DNA of 64,000 bases from JANXSG01 sp038203935 (lineage in GTDB: Bacteria > Armatimonadota > Chthonomonadetes > Chthonomonadales > Chthonomonadaceae), in NCBI GenBank assembly GCA_038203935.1, contig JBBRDM010000003.1, forward strand, positions 4,588 through 68,587, read 5' to 3'. Below are positions 8,418 to 16,992 of the stretch, in pieces (position 1 is the stretch's first letter; every line of letters begins with the position of its first letter). The position numbers and the translations under genes were made by a program. The notes under the pieces are model-generated. The model made no database searches, had not been told where the DNA came from, and saw only the letters and a list, made by a program, of their open reading frames with translations.

Positions 8418-9062
8418 ATGAACCCGGCATCACTTTCCCTTTTATGGGCAAACTGCGTCGATTTACTAAAAGATAGGGTCAATAACCGATCTTTTTGGGA
8501 AGCATTAGAGCGATCCCAGGCCATTACTATCGAAGGCAGTACTCTAATTATCGGATTGGATTCTGTAAACTTCAATCGCGCTTCGGTAATACTACAGCAA
8601 GCTAATATGAATGACGTCCAAAAAGCTGCTGCCGAACTCTTCGGTCAGCCTCTGCAGATAAGGGTAATCGAAGGCACCACTATAGCAGACTGGACGCTTG
8701 CTAAAGATCATGATGCCAGAGTGCAAGCTATGAAACAAGCAACAGTTGCACGAAGAGCTGCTGTGGAAGAAGGGGAGAACACCTGGGAATCTATATCAGA
8801 ACTGGTGTCCAAACTCTACCTTCAGAGCCCGAACCGAAATATGCCTCAAGGCAAAGCGCGCTATGCGAATGAAGCGCTCTACTGTCTGGCAGAAGCCATG
8901 GATACATTGTATGGCGATGAACCTGACGAAACTACTGAGAAGAGTCTTGCTAGAATATTGGATAGAATATCGCATAGTTCAGAAATACCGGCTCCTGTAC
9001 TCGCCTTCGAACTGGAGAGATTAAGAGTTTGGCGCAATGCGAATCCGGAACTATCGCAGTAG
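8418..9062 (+). CDS. Orphan DnaA-N-like domain protein
   Basis: The 214-residue protein starts with LSLLWANCVDLLKDRVNNRSFWEAL and continues with a beta-rich stretch (ITIEGSTLIIGLDSVNFNRA) and then LQIRVIEG. This order of helices and strands resembles the N-terminal domain of the replication initiator DnaA (about 80 residues: LW..CL..L......F..W, then a strand pair). No AAA+ ATPase or DNA-binding domain follows; the second half (about 110-210) is helical and has no motif I know. It could be a partner-binding adaptor, as DnaA domain I binds DnaB and regulators, but this is inference. It has its own strong promoter and a stop codon that starts a hairpin. Confidence 0.5.
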   Translation: MNPASLSLLWANCVDLLKDRVNNRSFWEALERSQAITIEGSTLIIGLDSVNFNRASVILQQANMNDVQKAAAELFGQPLQIRVIEGTTIADWTLAKDHDARVQAMKQATVARRAAVEEGENTWESISELVSKLYLQSPNRNMPQGKARYANEALYCLAEAMDTLYGDEPDETTEKSLARILDRISHSSEIPAPVLAFELERLRVWRNANPELSQ

Positions 9063-9087
9063 TTGATCTTTTTAAAATGATCAACTA
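9060..9087. terminator. Hairpin between convergent genes
   Basis: A 9-bp perfect stem (TAGTTGATC at 9060-9068 with 9079-9087) starts at the stop codon of the 8418 gene. There is no U-run right after it, so its strength as a terminator is uncertain. Confidence 0.4.
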
Positions 9088-9163
9088 CTACTAATGCAAG
9101 AATTGTGCCAAATCACCAAATAGTCATAGCTTTTAAAAATAATTTGTATATGAGGATATTGGG

Positions 9164-10501
9164 CTATTTTCGTTCAGCGCCGTGTACTACGCCTTCAACT
9201 ATTGTCCGGCCAAGATTTGGACCGTGAAAACTCATGCTCGCTTCGTATCCACTGCGTTTGGTATACTCCTGCGCGGAGAGGATATAACCAGTCCATTCAT
9301 CTGCCAGGCCGCCTATTACAACGTGCTTTATTCCAGTGGAGGTACGCACTCGGTTTTTTACTTCCAGCCCAAGTTCTGCCGTGAGTTCACCCGGCACTCC
9401 AACGATTAATAGATCACCGACATGTACTGATTGGCTATGAGTGGCAGATGGAGACGTAGCTTTCAAAATTTCCATAATATTCGATTCATTCAGCCCGTAC
9501 TCTTTACCGCCTGTCTCCATAAAATCCGGATGAGCCTGAGCGGGGGGCAGAACTATCTCGATACTTCTTGAGCTGAGCTCAGCTTTGGCGGATGGTTTTA
9601 TCTGCTGATAGACTTTCCACACCTGAATGCCGAGCTCACTTCCATACCTCTCCGCCTGCTCCCACGAGCTGTCTCCGCTTCGCCGTGCTACTTTGGTCTG
9701 ATCCCCTTCGGCGCCATTATAGTACATTGCCTGCAAATCGTTTCCAACGAGCGCTTCCAAAGTTCGCTGCAAATGGCCGGGCCAGTCTCCCGAAAAAAAC
9801 ATTTCATCCGGACCGGCAAAAGTTGGGTGCGCAGTCCAGTTCACCAATGCAGCAAATGGTTTTCGCGATGCCAGATCGATTCGAGTAACAGTGAGTTCCG
9901 TATCAGTAATGGTATTGCCGGCTCGCCGATTAGTATTCCAGCCGGTGAGAGTAATACTGTTGGTTCCTATCCGAACGGGCTGTAAATCCTGTTCTGCGTG
10001 CTGAATGGCGCTAACCACGCAGTTTACCGTATGTTCGTAGAGAGGCCGGCTGAATATACCGAGCTGGGGAATAGTGAAAGTGTTCGAGGGATTTATCGCG
10101 CTAATATCGATACTTGTATGGGAGTGGCTTGGCAGAAGAATTATCTGATCGTCTTTCCATCTCGGCGTCGAAAGCCTTCTGAGCACCTCGTTTTTGAAAC
10201 CCACCGGAAATCCAAGGATATCGGCCGTAACGATAGCTATCGATTTCGAAGCATTTTTAGGATTGACATTTTCAGTATCAGATTTCTTGAAAATGAGGCA
10301 TTTAACCCACACTCTATCGTGTACACCTGTCGCGGGCTTATTCATGCGTTCGCCATAGCCACCCAGAGAAGCTTTCATCTCCAGTGGTGGAGTAAGGTCA
10401 ATCGACGACTTACCGCCGAGAAGCTGATCGGATTGTGAGACTGTGGTCATGGATAGTGTGAGAAGAGAGATAAAAAATACTAACAAAAAGTTAGAGGACA
10501 C
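9164..10501 (-). CDS. Secreted neutral/alkaline ceramidase N-domain-like hydrolase
   Basis: A 445-residue protein with a hydrophobic signal peptide (residues 4-22). The core matches the N-terminal catalytic domain of neutral/alkaline non-lysosomal ceramidases: IDLTPP near the start, a GGYGERMNKPATGVHDRVWVK segment, IVTADILGFP, the metal-binding LPSHSHTSIDIS and NWTAHPTFAGP, and YYNGAEGDQTK. Ceramidases cut the amide of ceramide using zinc; bacterial relatives with only this domain are usually uncharacterised and may act on other amides. The true ceramidase C-terminal domain is absent, so substrate assignment is weak. It precedes two amidohydrolase-like genes on the far side of a small gap, but co-function is not shown. 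Confidence 0.8.
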   Translation of the reverse strand: MSSNFLLVFFISLLTLSMTTVSQSDQLLGGKSSIDLTPPLEMKASLGGYGERMNKPATGVHDRVWVKCLIFKKSDTENVNPKNASKSIAIVTADILGFPVGFKNEVLRRLSTPRWKDDQIILLPSHSHTSIDISAINPSNTFTIPQLGIFSRPLYEHTVNCVVSAIQHAEQDLQPVRIGTNSITLTGWNTNRRAGNTITDTELTVTRIDLASRKPFAALVNWTAHPTFAGPDEMFFSGDWPGHLQRTLEALVGNDLQAMYYNGAEGDQTKVARRSGDSSWEQAERYGSELGIQVWKVYQQIKPSAKAELSSRSIEIVLPPAQAHPDFMETGGKEYGLNESNIMEILKATSPSATHSQSVHVGDLLIVGVPGELTAELGLEVKNRVRTSTGIKHVVIGGLADEWTGYILSAQEYTKRSGYEASMSFHGPNLGRTIVEGVVHGAERK

Positions 10502-10516
10502 TCGGTAGACTCCGAT

Positions 10517-11254
10517 CTAATCTGAACTGTTTAGATTTAGAAGCTTGGCAGCGTTTTCATGAAGTATTCGTCGAGAATCGTTCGGTGAGATTTCGGAATC
10601 CTCCAGTAGTCCGAGAGTGGCTACTGGATCGTGCGCGGGCATGCCGCTTCCGAATAAAATACGATGTGAACCTATCATTTCTATGGCTGCAGGAATTTTT
10701 GCTCTATCCAACGCGCCAGAGGTTTCTAGAATAATATTCACAGACTGATGCGCTGCTGCAATGCCTGTGCGCCAATCCGCTCCACCCATCCCTAAAAAAA
10801 CGAATTTGTGCATATTATAAGTTTTGGCTAGCTGCAGAGCAGTCTCGACACAAGCTGCATTCGGAGTCGGCAGAAATATCGGTTTCTGGTAACGGCGGCA
10901 AGCATTCAGCACTTCATCAGCGACGAGTGGATGCAGCGGTTCAGCCGGATTAGTCGAGGTGAGCATCACCCCTATAAATTTCTTACTTCCCATAAGGTCT
11001 TTTATTGCCTGCAGTGAAGCATCTACTCGGTTTAAATGGGCAACAAGGCAGCCATACAGTTCCGGCAGTGGATCGATCATGGCTTTGAGTATTCTATTTC
11101 CGGATAGGGGATCCGCCTGGACAGCACGAGAGGACATAAGCACTGCCCCGCCAATTCCACGTGCTTTCATAAACTCGGAAACCTGTCCGGCGTTTTGATT
11201 AATTCCGGGAACCAGATATCCCTCTAAGTAGGTGTGAGAATCGATTATAGCCAT
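10517..11254 (-). CDS. Amidohydrolase-fold (PF04909-like) protein lacking metal ligands
   Basis: A TIM-barrel protein of 245 residues with the start MAIIDSHTYLEGY and the terminal family pattern HRILFGSGMPAHDP ... RRILHENAAKLLNL. In active members the start is DxHxH and the late motif is FGSD; here the second His is Tyr and the Asp is Gly, so the metal site looks lost. I chose the ATG at 11254 because GGAG lies seven bases upstream; the longer reading from 11281 adds a poor N-terminus. It sits just downstream of a paralogue (11318-12040) on the same strand. Function unknown; possibly a non-catalytic or divergent lactonase or decarboxylase relative. Confidence 0.7.
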   Translation of the reverse strand: MAIIDSHTYLEGYLVPGINQNAGQVSEFMKARGIGGAVLMSSRAVQADPLSGNRILKAMIDPLPELYGCLVAHLNRVDASLQAIKDLMGSKKFIGVMLTSTNPAEPLHPLVADEVLNACRRYQKPIFLPTPNAACVETALQLAKTYNMHKFVFLGMGGADWRTGIAAAHQSVNIILETSGALDRAKIPAAIEMIGSHRILFGSGMPAHDPVATLGLLEDSEISPNDSRRILHENAAKLLNLNSSD

Positions 11255-11317
11255 GAAGTATCTCCAAAAAGAGGTGATCAAATAGATTGGAATGAGTGTA
11301 AATTATAGGAATTACTT

Positions 11318-12040
11318 TTAAAGATTAAGGACTCTTCGTGCGTTGCCGGCGAGTACTTTTGTTGTTTGTTCAGGGCTCAAGCCAGAGTGCTTTAGGGTAT
11401 TTACAATGCTGGCAATCGGTCGTGAAGGGGCAGCGCTTCCAAAGAGTATACGCTCTGCGCCCACACTGTCAGCAATCAAGCGAATACTTCCTGGAGATAG
11501 GAGGTGAGAGATATCCACATTCCAATTTGAATGTGTCCGCAGGGCAGAAATAGCTTCTGCCAGAAGTGCTGAGTTTACTGTGGAGAGTATGACCGGTGAG
11601 GGATAGTTTTCGAGTATCCCCTGGAGTATGGTAATATCCCCGAGTGCGCCAATATTGATCATTAATGGCATATTTGAGGAAGCCAGGCTCTTTACCAACT
11701 CCTTGAACGGCCCGAACCCTGGAATCCAAGACTGTATTGCAGGAAAGAATCGAATTAAGCGAAATCCGTCTTCCTGTAGTCTTTCGATAGGCGAGCTGTC
11801 GCCAAAATACATAGTCGGATTCAGTGTAGCAACCGGCAGCAATTCTTTATGCTCGGAACAGGCGGCTTTGGTGGCCGAATTTCCAACGATTGGATCCAGC
11901 AGAAGGCCTAGGGTGGAAAGCGTGCAGGCTGCCGTCACATGATGTTTTTCCATCATGGATAACAGGGAGTCGACTGCTCTGTCCGTACTTGCTGCAGGAA
12001 GCGGACCAAAAAGTGTGTTGATATCAATTATCTCGTCCAT
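11318..12040 (-). CDS. Amidohydrolase-fold paralogue lacking metal ligands
   Basis: A 240-residue paralogue of the neighbouring gene: start MDEIIDINTLFGPLP where active enzymes have DxHxH, and late motif AERILFGSAAPSRP instead of FGSD, ending in KVLAGNARRVLNL, as in family members. Both paralogues have lost the same ligands. The two genes are 63 bases apart and likely form an operon, perhaps as a heteromeric pair. The start overlaps no other gene; gltX follows upstream 28 bases away, so gltX and the pair may be co-transcribed. No substrate can be proposed. Confidence 0.68.
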   Translation of the reverse strand: MDEIIDINTLFGPLPAASTDRAVDSLLSMMEKHHVTAACTLSTLGLLLDPIVGNSATKAACSEHKELLPVATLNPTMYFGDSSPIERLQEDGFRLIRFFPAIQSWIPGFGPFKELVKSLASSNMPLMINIGALGDITILQGILENYPSPVILSTVNSALLAEAISALRTHSNWNVDISHLLSPGSIRLIADSVGAERILFGSAAPSRPIASIVNTLKHSGLSPEQTTKVLAGNARRVLNL

Positions 12041-12067
12041 GCGAATTCTCCGCGAACCTCTTCAGAA

Positions 12068-13546
12068 TTAACTCTTTAATCCCTCTGCGACACTCTTCAT
12101 GCGAGAGATGGTTCGTTCGCGCCCAAGCGCTTCCAAGGTTTCAAACAGTCCGGGCCCCACGGTACGGCCGGTAGCAGCAACCCGTGTAGGATGGATTATC
12201 TTAGCGAACTCCATACCCAACTCCTCCGTAATTCGTCGAGTTTCAATTTCCAAATTCGCCTCAGTCCACTCGCTAAGGGCGCTGTAGGCTGTTATCTCCA
12301 TCTCGAGCATAGGAATGACATGCTCACCTCGCAGCCATTTTGCGACTGCCTTTTCGTCATACCCTTCCGGAAAGATAAGTTGTCTAAAAAATATGCCGAC
12401 AAGCTCCGGCGCTTCCGATAGAAGTTTCATCCGGTCGATCTCTAGAGGGAGTACTTTTCTGAGATACTCCAGTTCCTCCTGCGAAGGAGGATCGGAAATT
12501 AAACCGGCTTTCACAAGAAACGGGATGCATAATCCAATGATTCGACCGGGCTGACTTGAACGAATATAGTGCCCGTTCATCCATTTCAATTTATCATAAT
12601 CTAAGATTGCGGGGTGTTCCGAAATTCCTTCAAGAGTAAAGCGCTGGATAATCTCCGGGATAGAGAGTATCTCTCTGTTTTCATCGCCGGTGGACCAGCC
12701 CAAAAGTACAAGAAAATTGAAAAGTGCTTCCGGCAGATACCCTTGAGAGATGAAATCGACAAAAGTTGTCGACCCGTGGCGTTTGCTGAGTTTCTTCTTA
12801 TCCGGGCCAAGGATGAGAGGGGGATGTGCGAACAGCGGCGGTTCCCAGCCCAGTGCATTAAACACCTGCACGAGTTTTGGGGCGCTCGAAAGCCAGTCAT
12901 CACCACGCAGAATATGGGTAATACCCATATGGTGGTCGTCGACGGCACAAGCGAGAAAATAGGTGGGATAGCCGTCCGTTTTGACCAGTACTTGATCGTC
13001 CTGCAGGCGATTTTCATAACTGATATCGCCTCGGATCACATCTTTTAAGATCGTGACTCCTTCCAGCGGCATAGCCAGCCGGATCACAGAAGTCTGGCCA
13101 GCTTCCATATTCAACTGCACCTGTTCAGCAGATAAATTACGGCATTTGCGATCGTAGCCTGTCGGTTGTTTATTCGCCTGCTGCTGCTGACGCATCTCAT
13201 CCAGACGCTCTTTAGTGCAGAAACAGCGGTAAGCTTTTCCAGAATCCAAAAGCTGATTTGCGTAGTTGTGATACAGATCGAGTCGCTCGCTCTGTACATA
13301 AGGGCCGACAGCTCCTTCCGAAACCCACCATTCATCGGGCACTATTCCAAGAAATCGCAGGCTCTCCTCGATATCGTAGATACCTTCTGGTCGATATCGC
13401 TCTGGTGACCGGTCGGTATCTTCGAGCCGTGCCAAAAACTGCCCGCCTTCTTTACGCGCGAGCAGCCAATCATAAATAGCCGTCCTCAGGTTCCCTACAT
13501 GCGGGGAACCTGTCGGACTGGGTGCATATCGAACACGGACGGACAT
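12068..13546 (-). CDS. gltX: Glutamyl-tRNA synthetase
   Basis: A class I aminoacyl-tRNA synthetase of 492 residues that charges tRNA-Glu (and possibly tRNA-Gln). The HIGH-type motif is PTGSPHVGNLRTA near residue 10 and the KMSKS-type motif is KKKLSKRHGST near residue 250. RDGWLSSAP-like HILRGDDWLSSAPK is also conserved. A GAGGAG site lies five bases before the ATG. Length is normal for the bacterial enzyme. Whether it is discriminating cannot be read from sequence; no gatCAB genes are in the window. Confidence 0.95.
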   Translation of the reverse strand: MSVRVRYAPSPTGSPHVGNLRTAIYDWLLARKEGGQFLARLEDTDRSPERYRPEGIYDIEESLRFLGIVPDEWWVSEGAVGPYVQSERLDLYHNYANQLLDSGKAYRCFCTKERLDEMRQQQQANKQPTGYDRKCRNLSAEQVQLNMEAGQTSVIRLAMPLEGVTILKDVIRGDISYENRLQDDQVLVKTDGYPTYFLACAVDDHHMGITHILRGDDWLSSAPKLVQVFNALGWEPPLFAHPPLILGPDKKKLSKRHGSTTFVDFISQGYLPEALFNFLVLLGWSTGDENREILSIPEIIQRFTLEGISEHPAILDYDKLKWMNGHYIRSSQPGRIIGLCIPFLVKAGLISDPPSQEELEYLRKVLPLEIDRMKLLSEAPELVGIFFRQLIFPEGYDEKAVAKWLRGEHVIPMLEMEITAYSALSEWTEANLEIETRRITEELGMEFAKIIHPTRVAATGRTVGPGLFETLEALGRERTISRMKSVAEGLKS

Positions 13547-13666
13547 TCATACTCCTCAAAACACGAGACTGACATAAATCACTTTTCACTCATGGCAGCA
13601 GATTAAAGGCGGCGAATCCGAGTGAAACAAGTTTACTTTCAAACCGATGGTTCCATACCACGCAGT

Positions 13667-15496
13667 CTACTTGGCGAGGTATTTCTTTTTACTCTTATCA
13701 AATCCAAGTGACAGCTTCTTGGGATCATACACCCACGCTCCGCCTCGCTGGAAGAAGCAGTGATATTCAGAAAGTATAGAAGCCACCATCGCCCTGCCTA
13801 CTCTTCGCACAATATTAACTTCAGTATGCAGCGTTAGGAATTCAATTCCTTTACGGTAGTGCTCCATAATTTCACGCATGATATCGAATGTGCCCAGACT
13901 CTCGTTTTCAGCTCTTTCCTGAAGTTCCAGCAGCTCATTGATTCGATTCCGGCTGATAAACATCGTGGGTTCGCTCTCATCGTTGTAATTTATGAGATAG
14001 CGATCAGGCGATTGTCGTTCCAGAGTGAAGGTTGCTCCTGAATCGATAGGAATAGACTGGAACCAGTCGAGCAGGCCATACAGCAGTCGCGTTTCGTTAT
14101 TAATCCAAACTTGCGCTCGCTGACCGCCAGGAAGCAAAAATTCGGCTTCCAATATCACGGGTTCGGGCGGGAAGAATCCGGATGGGAAAAGGCTCAACGG
14201 CAGCGTACCGATCTGTTTGTGATGGTATTTGATAACGGCTCTTGCATTGGATGGTGGATTTGGATCCGGCGTTGGTACAGGCTCTTCATCTAAAACATCC
14301 TGAGCCAACGGATTGGTAATATCACGTTCAAGCCCCCCGTCAAAGCCATCGGTCTCCAGCAGCTGATCCAGCGGATTACCTTCCACATCGAGGAAGTTAT
14401 AAGTAGGAATCTCCAGCAAACCGGGAACCGAGAACACATATCCGGGAATGAGTCCAAGTGGCTGGAACCGATCTGTGCCCACCCATACGACACGCTCATC
14501 CTCTGCGAGTACTCTAATTACCGCGTTCAGATCTTCTTCGAAAGTGCGATAGTCCGGAGTGACGTCGAAAATCTCCTCAAGCAGTGCTGCAGCATGCACT
14601 GTTTGATCGCTGCTGAGAACGGCTGAGACCAGCAGCTCTCTTTCATTCTCACCAATCACCAACGGCTTGGCAGCCTCTTGAGCCTCCGCTTCCGCATTGT
14701 CGCTCACTTCCTGCTGTGCGAGAATAGGGAACTGGGCTTCAAGCGATTTAATCTGTGCTGGCCCGACCCATAAACCACCAAATACTGAGTGCGCACCGGA
14801 TTTATGATAGAGCGCGTCGATGAAATTCAAGGCATCAAAATTCTCTTTGTCGAGCTGCCATGCCAGGAACTGCAGCGCTTTTAGTTTGATGGGTACGCCT
14901 GCTGCATCAAGAAACTCAGCGATTGATTCCGGTTTAGAAGCGGAAATGTTAGCCTTTTTTGCTTTCGCCGAGTAGGGGAGCACTTCGGAATCTTCCAGGA
15001 AGTTTTCGAAAAGAACTTCATCTTCAGATTCGGGATCGGTATCCAGAAGCCAATTTGTCGGCAGGACATAGTTTTCTGAAATTCTGGTGAGGCTTACAGC
15101 CTGCTCAACAAAATGTTCGACTACTACTTCATAAATTTCCGGGGGTCTGCCGTATACTGAATTAAGTTCGTGAGCGAGACATTCGAGTGTCATGGGTTCA
15201 CCGAAGGCATTCAAAATGCGCTGGCAGTTAAAATCTACAGAACTGCGCTTATCCAGGAATCGAGTCCACAATGTCCAGCGGCGGTCTGTTGCGGTCATAC
15301 TCTGGTTGGTAGTTAATATAACGCGTGCAAGTTTTAAATCGACATCGGGACGATTCACCGCTTTCACTACATCGGACGCTTTGATCGGTTCATGGGCTTC
15401 AATGAGCGCTCGGTAGATGAGACTGCCTGCCAGATTGGCTGCCAGCTGTTCTTCGAGAATAGGTTCCTCGGTCTTGTTATTTACTGCAGATGCCAC
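13667..15496 (-). CDS. Large protein with winged-helix-like repeats, unknown function
   Basis: A 609-residue, acidic, soluble protein with a GTG start (GGAG upstream). The N-terminal 150 residues contain segments such as GSLIYRALIEAHEPIKASDVVKAV and ILNAFGEPMTLECLAHELNSVYGR, with the helix-turn-helix spacing of HARE- or winged-helix domains. A third such unit is at about 290-350, ending VVWVGTDRFQPLGLIPGY. A linker rich in Pro and acidic residues is near 400-415. The C-terminal 180 residues (HHKQIGTLPLSLFPSGFFP onward) form a separate domain, with an RNRINELLELQ helix. No catalytic motif is seen. A role in nucleic-acid binding is inference from the helix patterns only. It sits between gltX and rimO, both translation genes. 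Confidence 0.6.
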   Translation of the reverse strand: MASAVNNKTEEPILEEQLAANLAGSLIYRALIEAHEPIKASDVVKAVNRPDVDLKLARVILTTNQSMTATDRRWTLWTRFLDKRSSVDFNCQRILNAFGEPMTLECLAHELNSVYGRPPEIYEVVVEHFVEQAVSLTRISENYVLPTNWLLDTDPESEDEVLFENFLEDSEVLPYSAKAKKANISASKPESIAEFLDAAGVPIKLKALQFLAWQLDKENFDALNFIDALYHKSGAHSVFGGLWVGPAQIKSLEAQFPILAQQEVSDNAEAEAQEAAKPLVIGENERELLVSAVLSSDQTVHAAALLEEIFDVTPDYRTFEEDLNAVIRVLAEDERVVWVGTDRFQPLGLIPGYVFSVPGLLEIPTYNFLDVEGNPLDQLLETDGFDGGLERDITNPLAQDVLDEEPVPTPDPNPPSNARAVIKYHHKQIGTLPLSLFPSGFFPPEPVILEAEFLLPGGQRAQVWINNETRLLYGLLDWFQSIPIDSGATFTLERQSPDRYLINYNDESEPTMFISRNRINELLELQERAENESLGTFDIMREIMEHYRKGIEFLTLHTEVNIVRRVGRAMVASILSEYHCFFQRGGAWVYDPKKLSLGFDKSKKKYLAK

Positions 15497-15593
15497 GGCT
15501 TTTCTCCATTGGGAAGTTATTGGAAATCGTACTTTTTCCGATATCCCTAAATTAACTATGTTATCAATTCGGTAATTGGTTCAATCAGCAGCG

Positions 15594-16955
15594 CTATTTA
15601 GAAGGGCCAATATAGTCGGCTGCCAAATCGTATGGTCTCGCTTCAGTCACTTTTGCTCGTACAAAAGACCCGGGAGCAGACATGCATTTTTTTATGTAGA
15701 CGAGGCCGTCTATTTCCGGTGCATCCCTGAAGGATCGTCCTATCGCCGTCGTCGGATCGAGCGAGGACCGATCTTCGATCATAACTTCCAGTTCTCGTCC
15801 TTCCCACTTTTTGTTGCACGCATAGGATATAGCCTGCTGACGTTTCATCAGACTATCCTTGCGAGCTCGTTTAGTACGCGAAGGAACTTTTGGCTCCATA
15901 CTTCCGCTGGGCGTTCCATCTTCGACAGAATACTCAAATACTCCAACCCGGTCAAATTGAGCCTCTTCGACGAATTTTTCCAGAGTAGCGAAATGCTCTT
16001 TAGTCTCGCCAGGAAATCCTACTATGAATGTCGTCCGAATCGAAACGTCGGGCACAGCAGCCCTGAAATCGGCAAGCAGTTTAATGTATCCATCGTAACT
16101 CATAGGTCGGCGCATTGCCCTGAGCATCTCATTGTCTGCGTGCTGAAGCGGCATATCAATGTAATGGCAGACTTTTGGCGTATATGCAATGGCCTCGATT
16201 ACTCCTCGGTTCACGCGAGATGGATAGCAGTAGAACAGCCGAATCCAGTGAATTCCATCTACCTGAGACAGTTCTTTGAGGAGCTCTGGGAGTTTCATTT
16301 TTCCATAGAGATCGTAGCCATACTGTGTTGAATCCTGCGCAATCAGGTTGAGCTCTCGAACTCCCTGCGAAGCTAGCAGAGCCGCTTCTTCCAGTATTAT
16401 TTCGATCGGTTTGCTGACATGGCCGCCTCGGAAAGATGGAATTGCACAGAATGTGCAAGCGTGGTCGCATCCTTCCGAAATCTTAAGATAAGCAGTCCAC
16501 GGTGAACCAATGCGTGCACGAGTAGGTTTATCCAGCCAGCGATGATGCGGTTTCTCAGCGATTTGCAGCATCTGTTCCGGACGGATGAGCGACTGACCTA
16601 CAAGTTCACCGATGGATCCCACTTGTCCGGTACCTAAAAATGCATCTACTTCGGGCATCTCCGCAGCGAGCTCTTTCGAATATCGCTGTGCCAGACAGCC
16701 TGCTACAATAACTTTCTTTATTTCGCCGCGAGATTTTCTAGCCAGGGCTTCAAGAATCGTGTTTATCGACTCCTCTTTCGCCGAATCGATAAATCCGCAG
16801 GTATTGATAACCACTACATCCGTTTGAGCGCTCACACCGGCTGGATCATGGCTGGATTCTATCGCGTAGCCGTTTTCAGATAAAAGGCCCAGCATCTCTT
16901 CCGAATCGACTTCATTTTTCGCACAGCCCAGATTAATCAGGCTAACTTTTGGCAT
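15594..16955 (-). CDS. rimO: Ribosomal protein S12 methylthiotransferase
   Basis: A radical-SAM enzyme that adds a methylthio group to an Asp of ribosomal protein S12. The 453-residue protein has the N-terminal UPF0004 domain (SLINLGCAKNEVDSEEMLG, with Cys at NTCGF and VAGCLAQRY binding one 4Fe-4S cluster), the radical-SAM CxxxCxxC in GCDHACTFCAIPSFRG, the IRTTFIVGFPGET segment, and a C-terminal TRAM domain (about 385-450). The LNLIAQDSTQYG motif and the GCAKN-VDSE start separate RimO from MiaB. Confidence 0.93.
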   Translation of the reverse strand: MPKVSLINLGCAKNEVDSEEMLGLLSENGYAIESSHDPAGVSAQTDVVVINTCGFIDSAKEESINTILEALARKSRGEIKKVIVAGCLAQRYSKELAAEMPEVDAFLGTGQVGSIGELVGQSLIRPEQMLQIAEKPHHRWLDKPTRARIGSPWTAYLKISEGCDHACTFCAIPSFRGGHVSKPIEIILEEAALLASQGVRELNLIAQDSTQYGYDLYGKMKLPELLKELSQVDGIHWIRLFYCYPSRVNRGVIEAIAYTPKVCHYIDMPLQHADNEMLRAMRRPMSYDGYIKLLADFRAAVPDVSIRTTFIVGFPGETKEHFATLEKFVEEAQFDRVGVFEYSVEDGTPSGSMEPKVPSRTKRARKDSLMKRQQAISYACNKKWEGRELEVMIEDRSSLDPTTAIGRSFRDAPEIDGLVYIKKCMSAPGSFVRAKVTEARPYDLAADYIGPSK

Positions 16956-16992
16956 AAATCCTACAATCTATAAACAATTAACTGAAACACTT

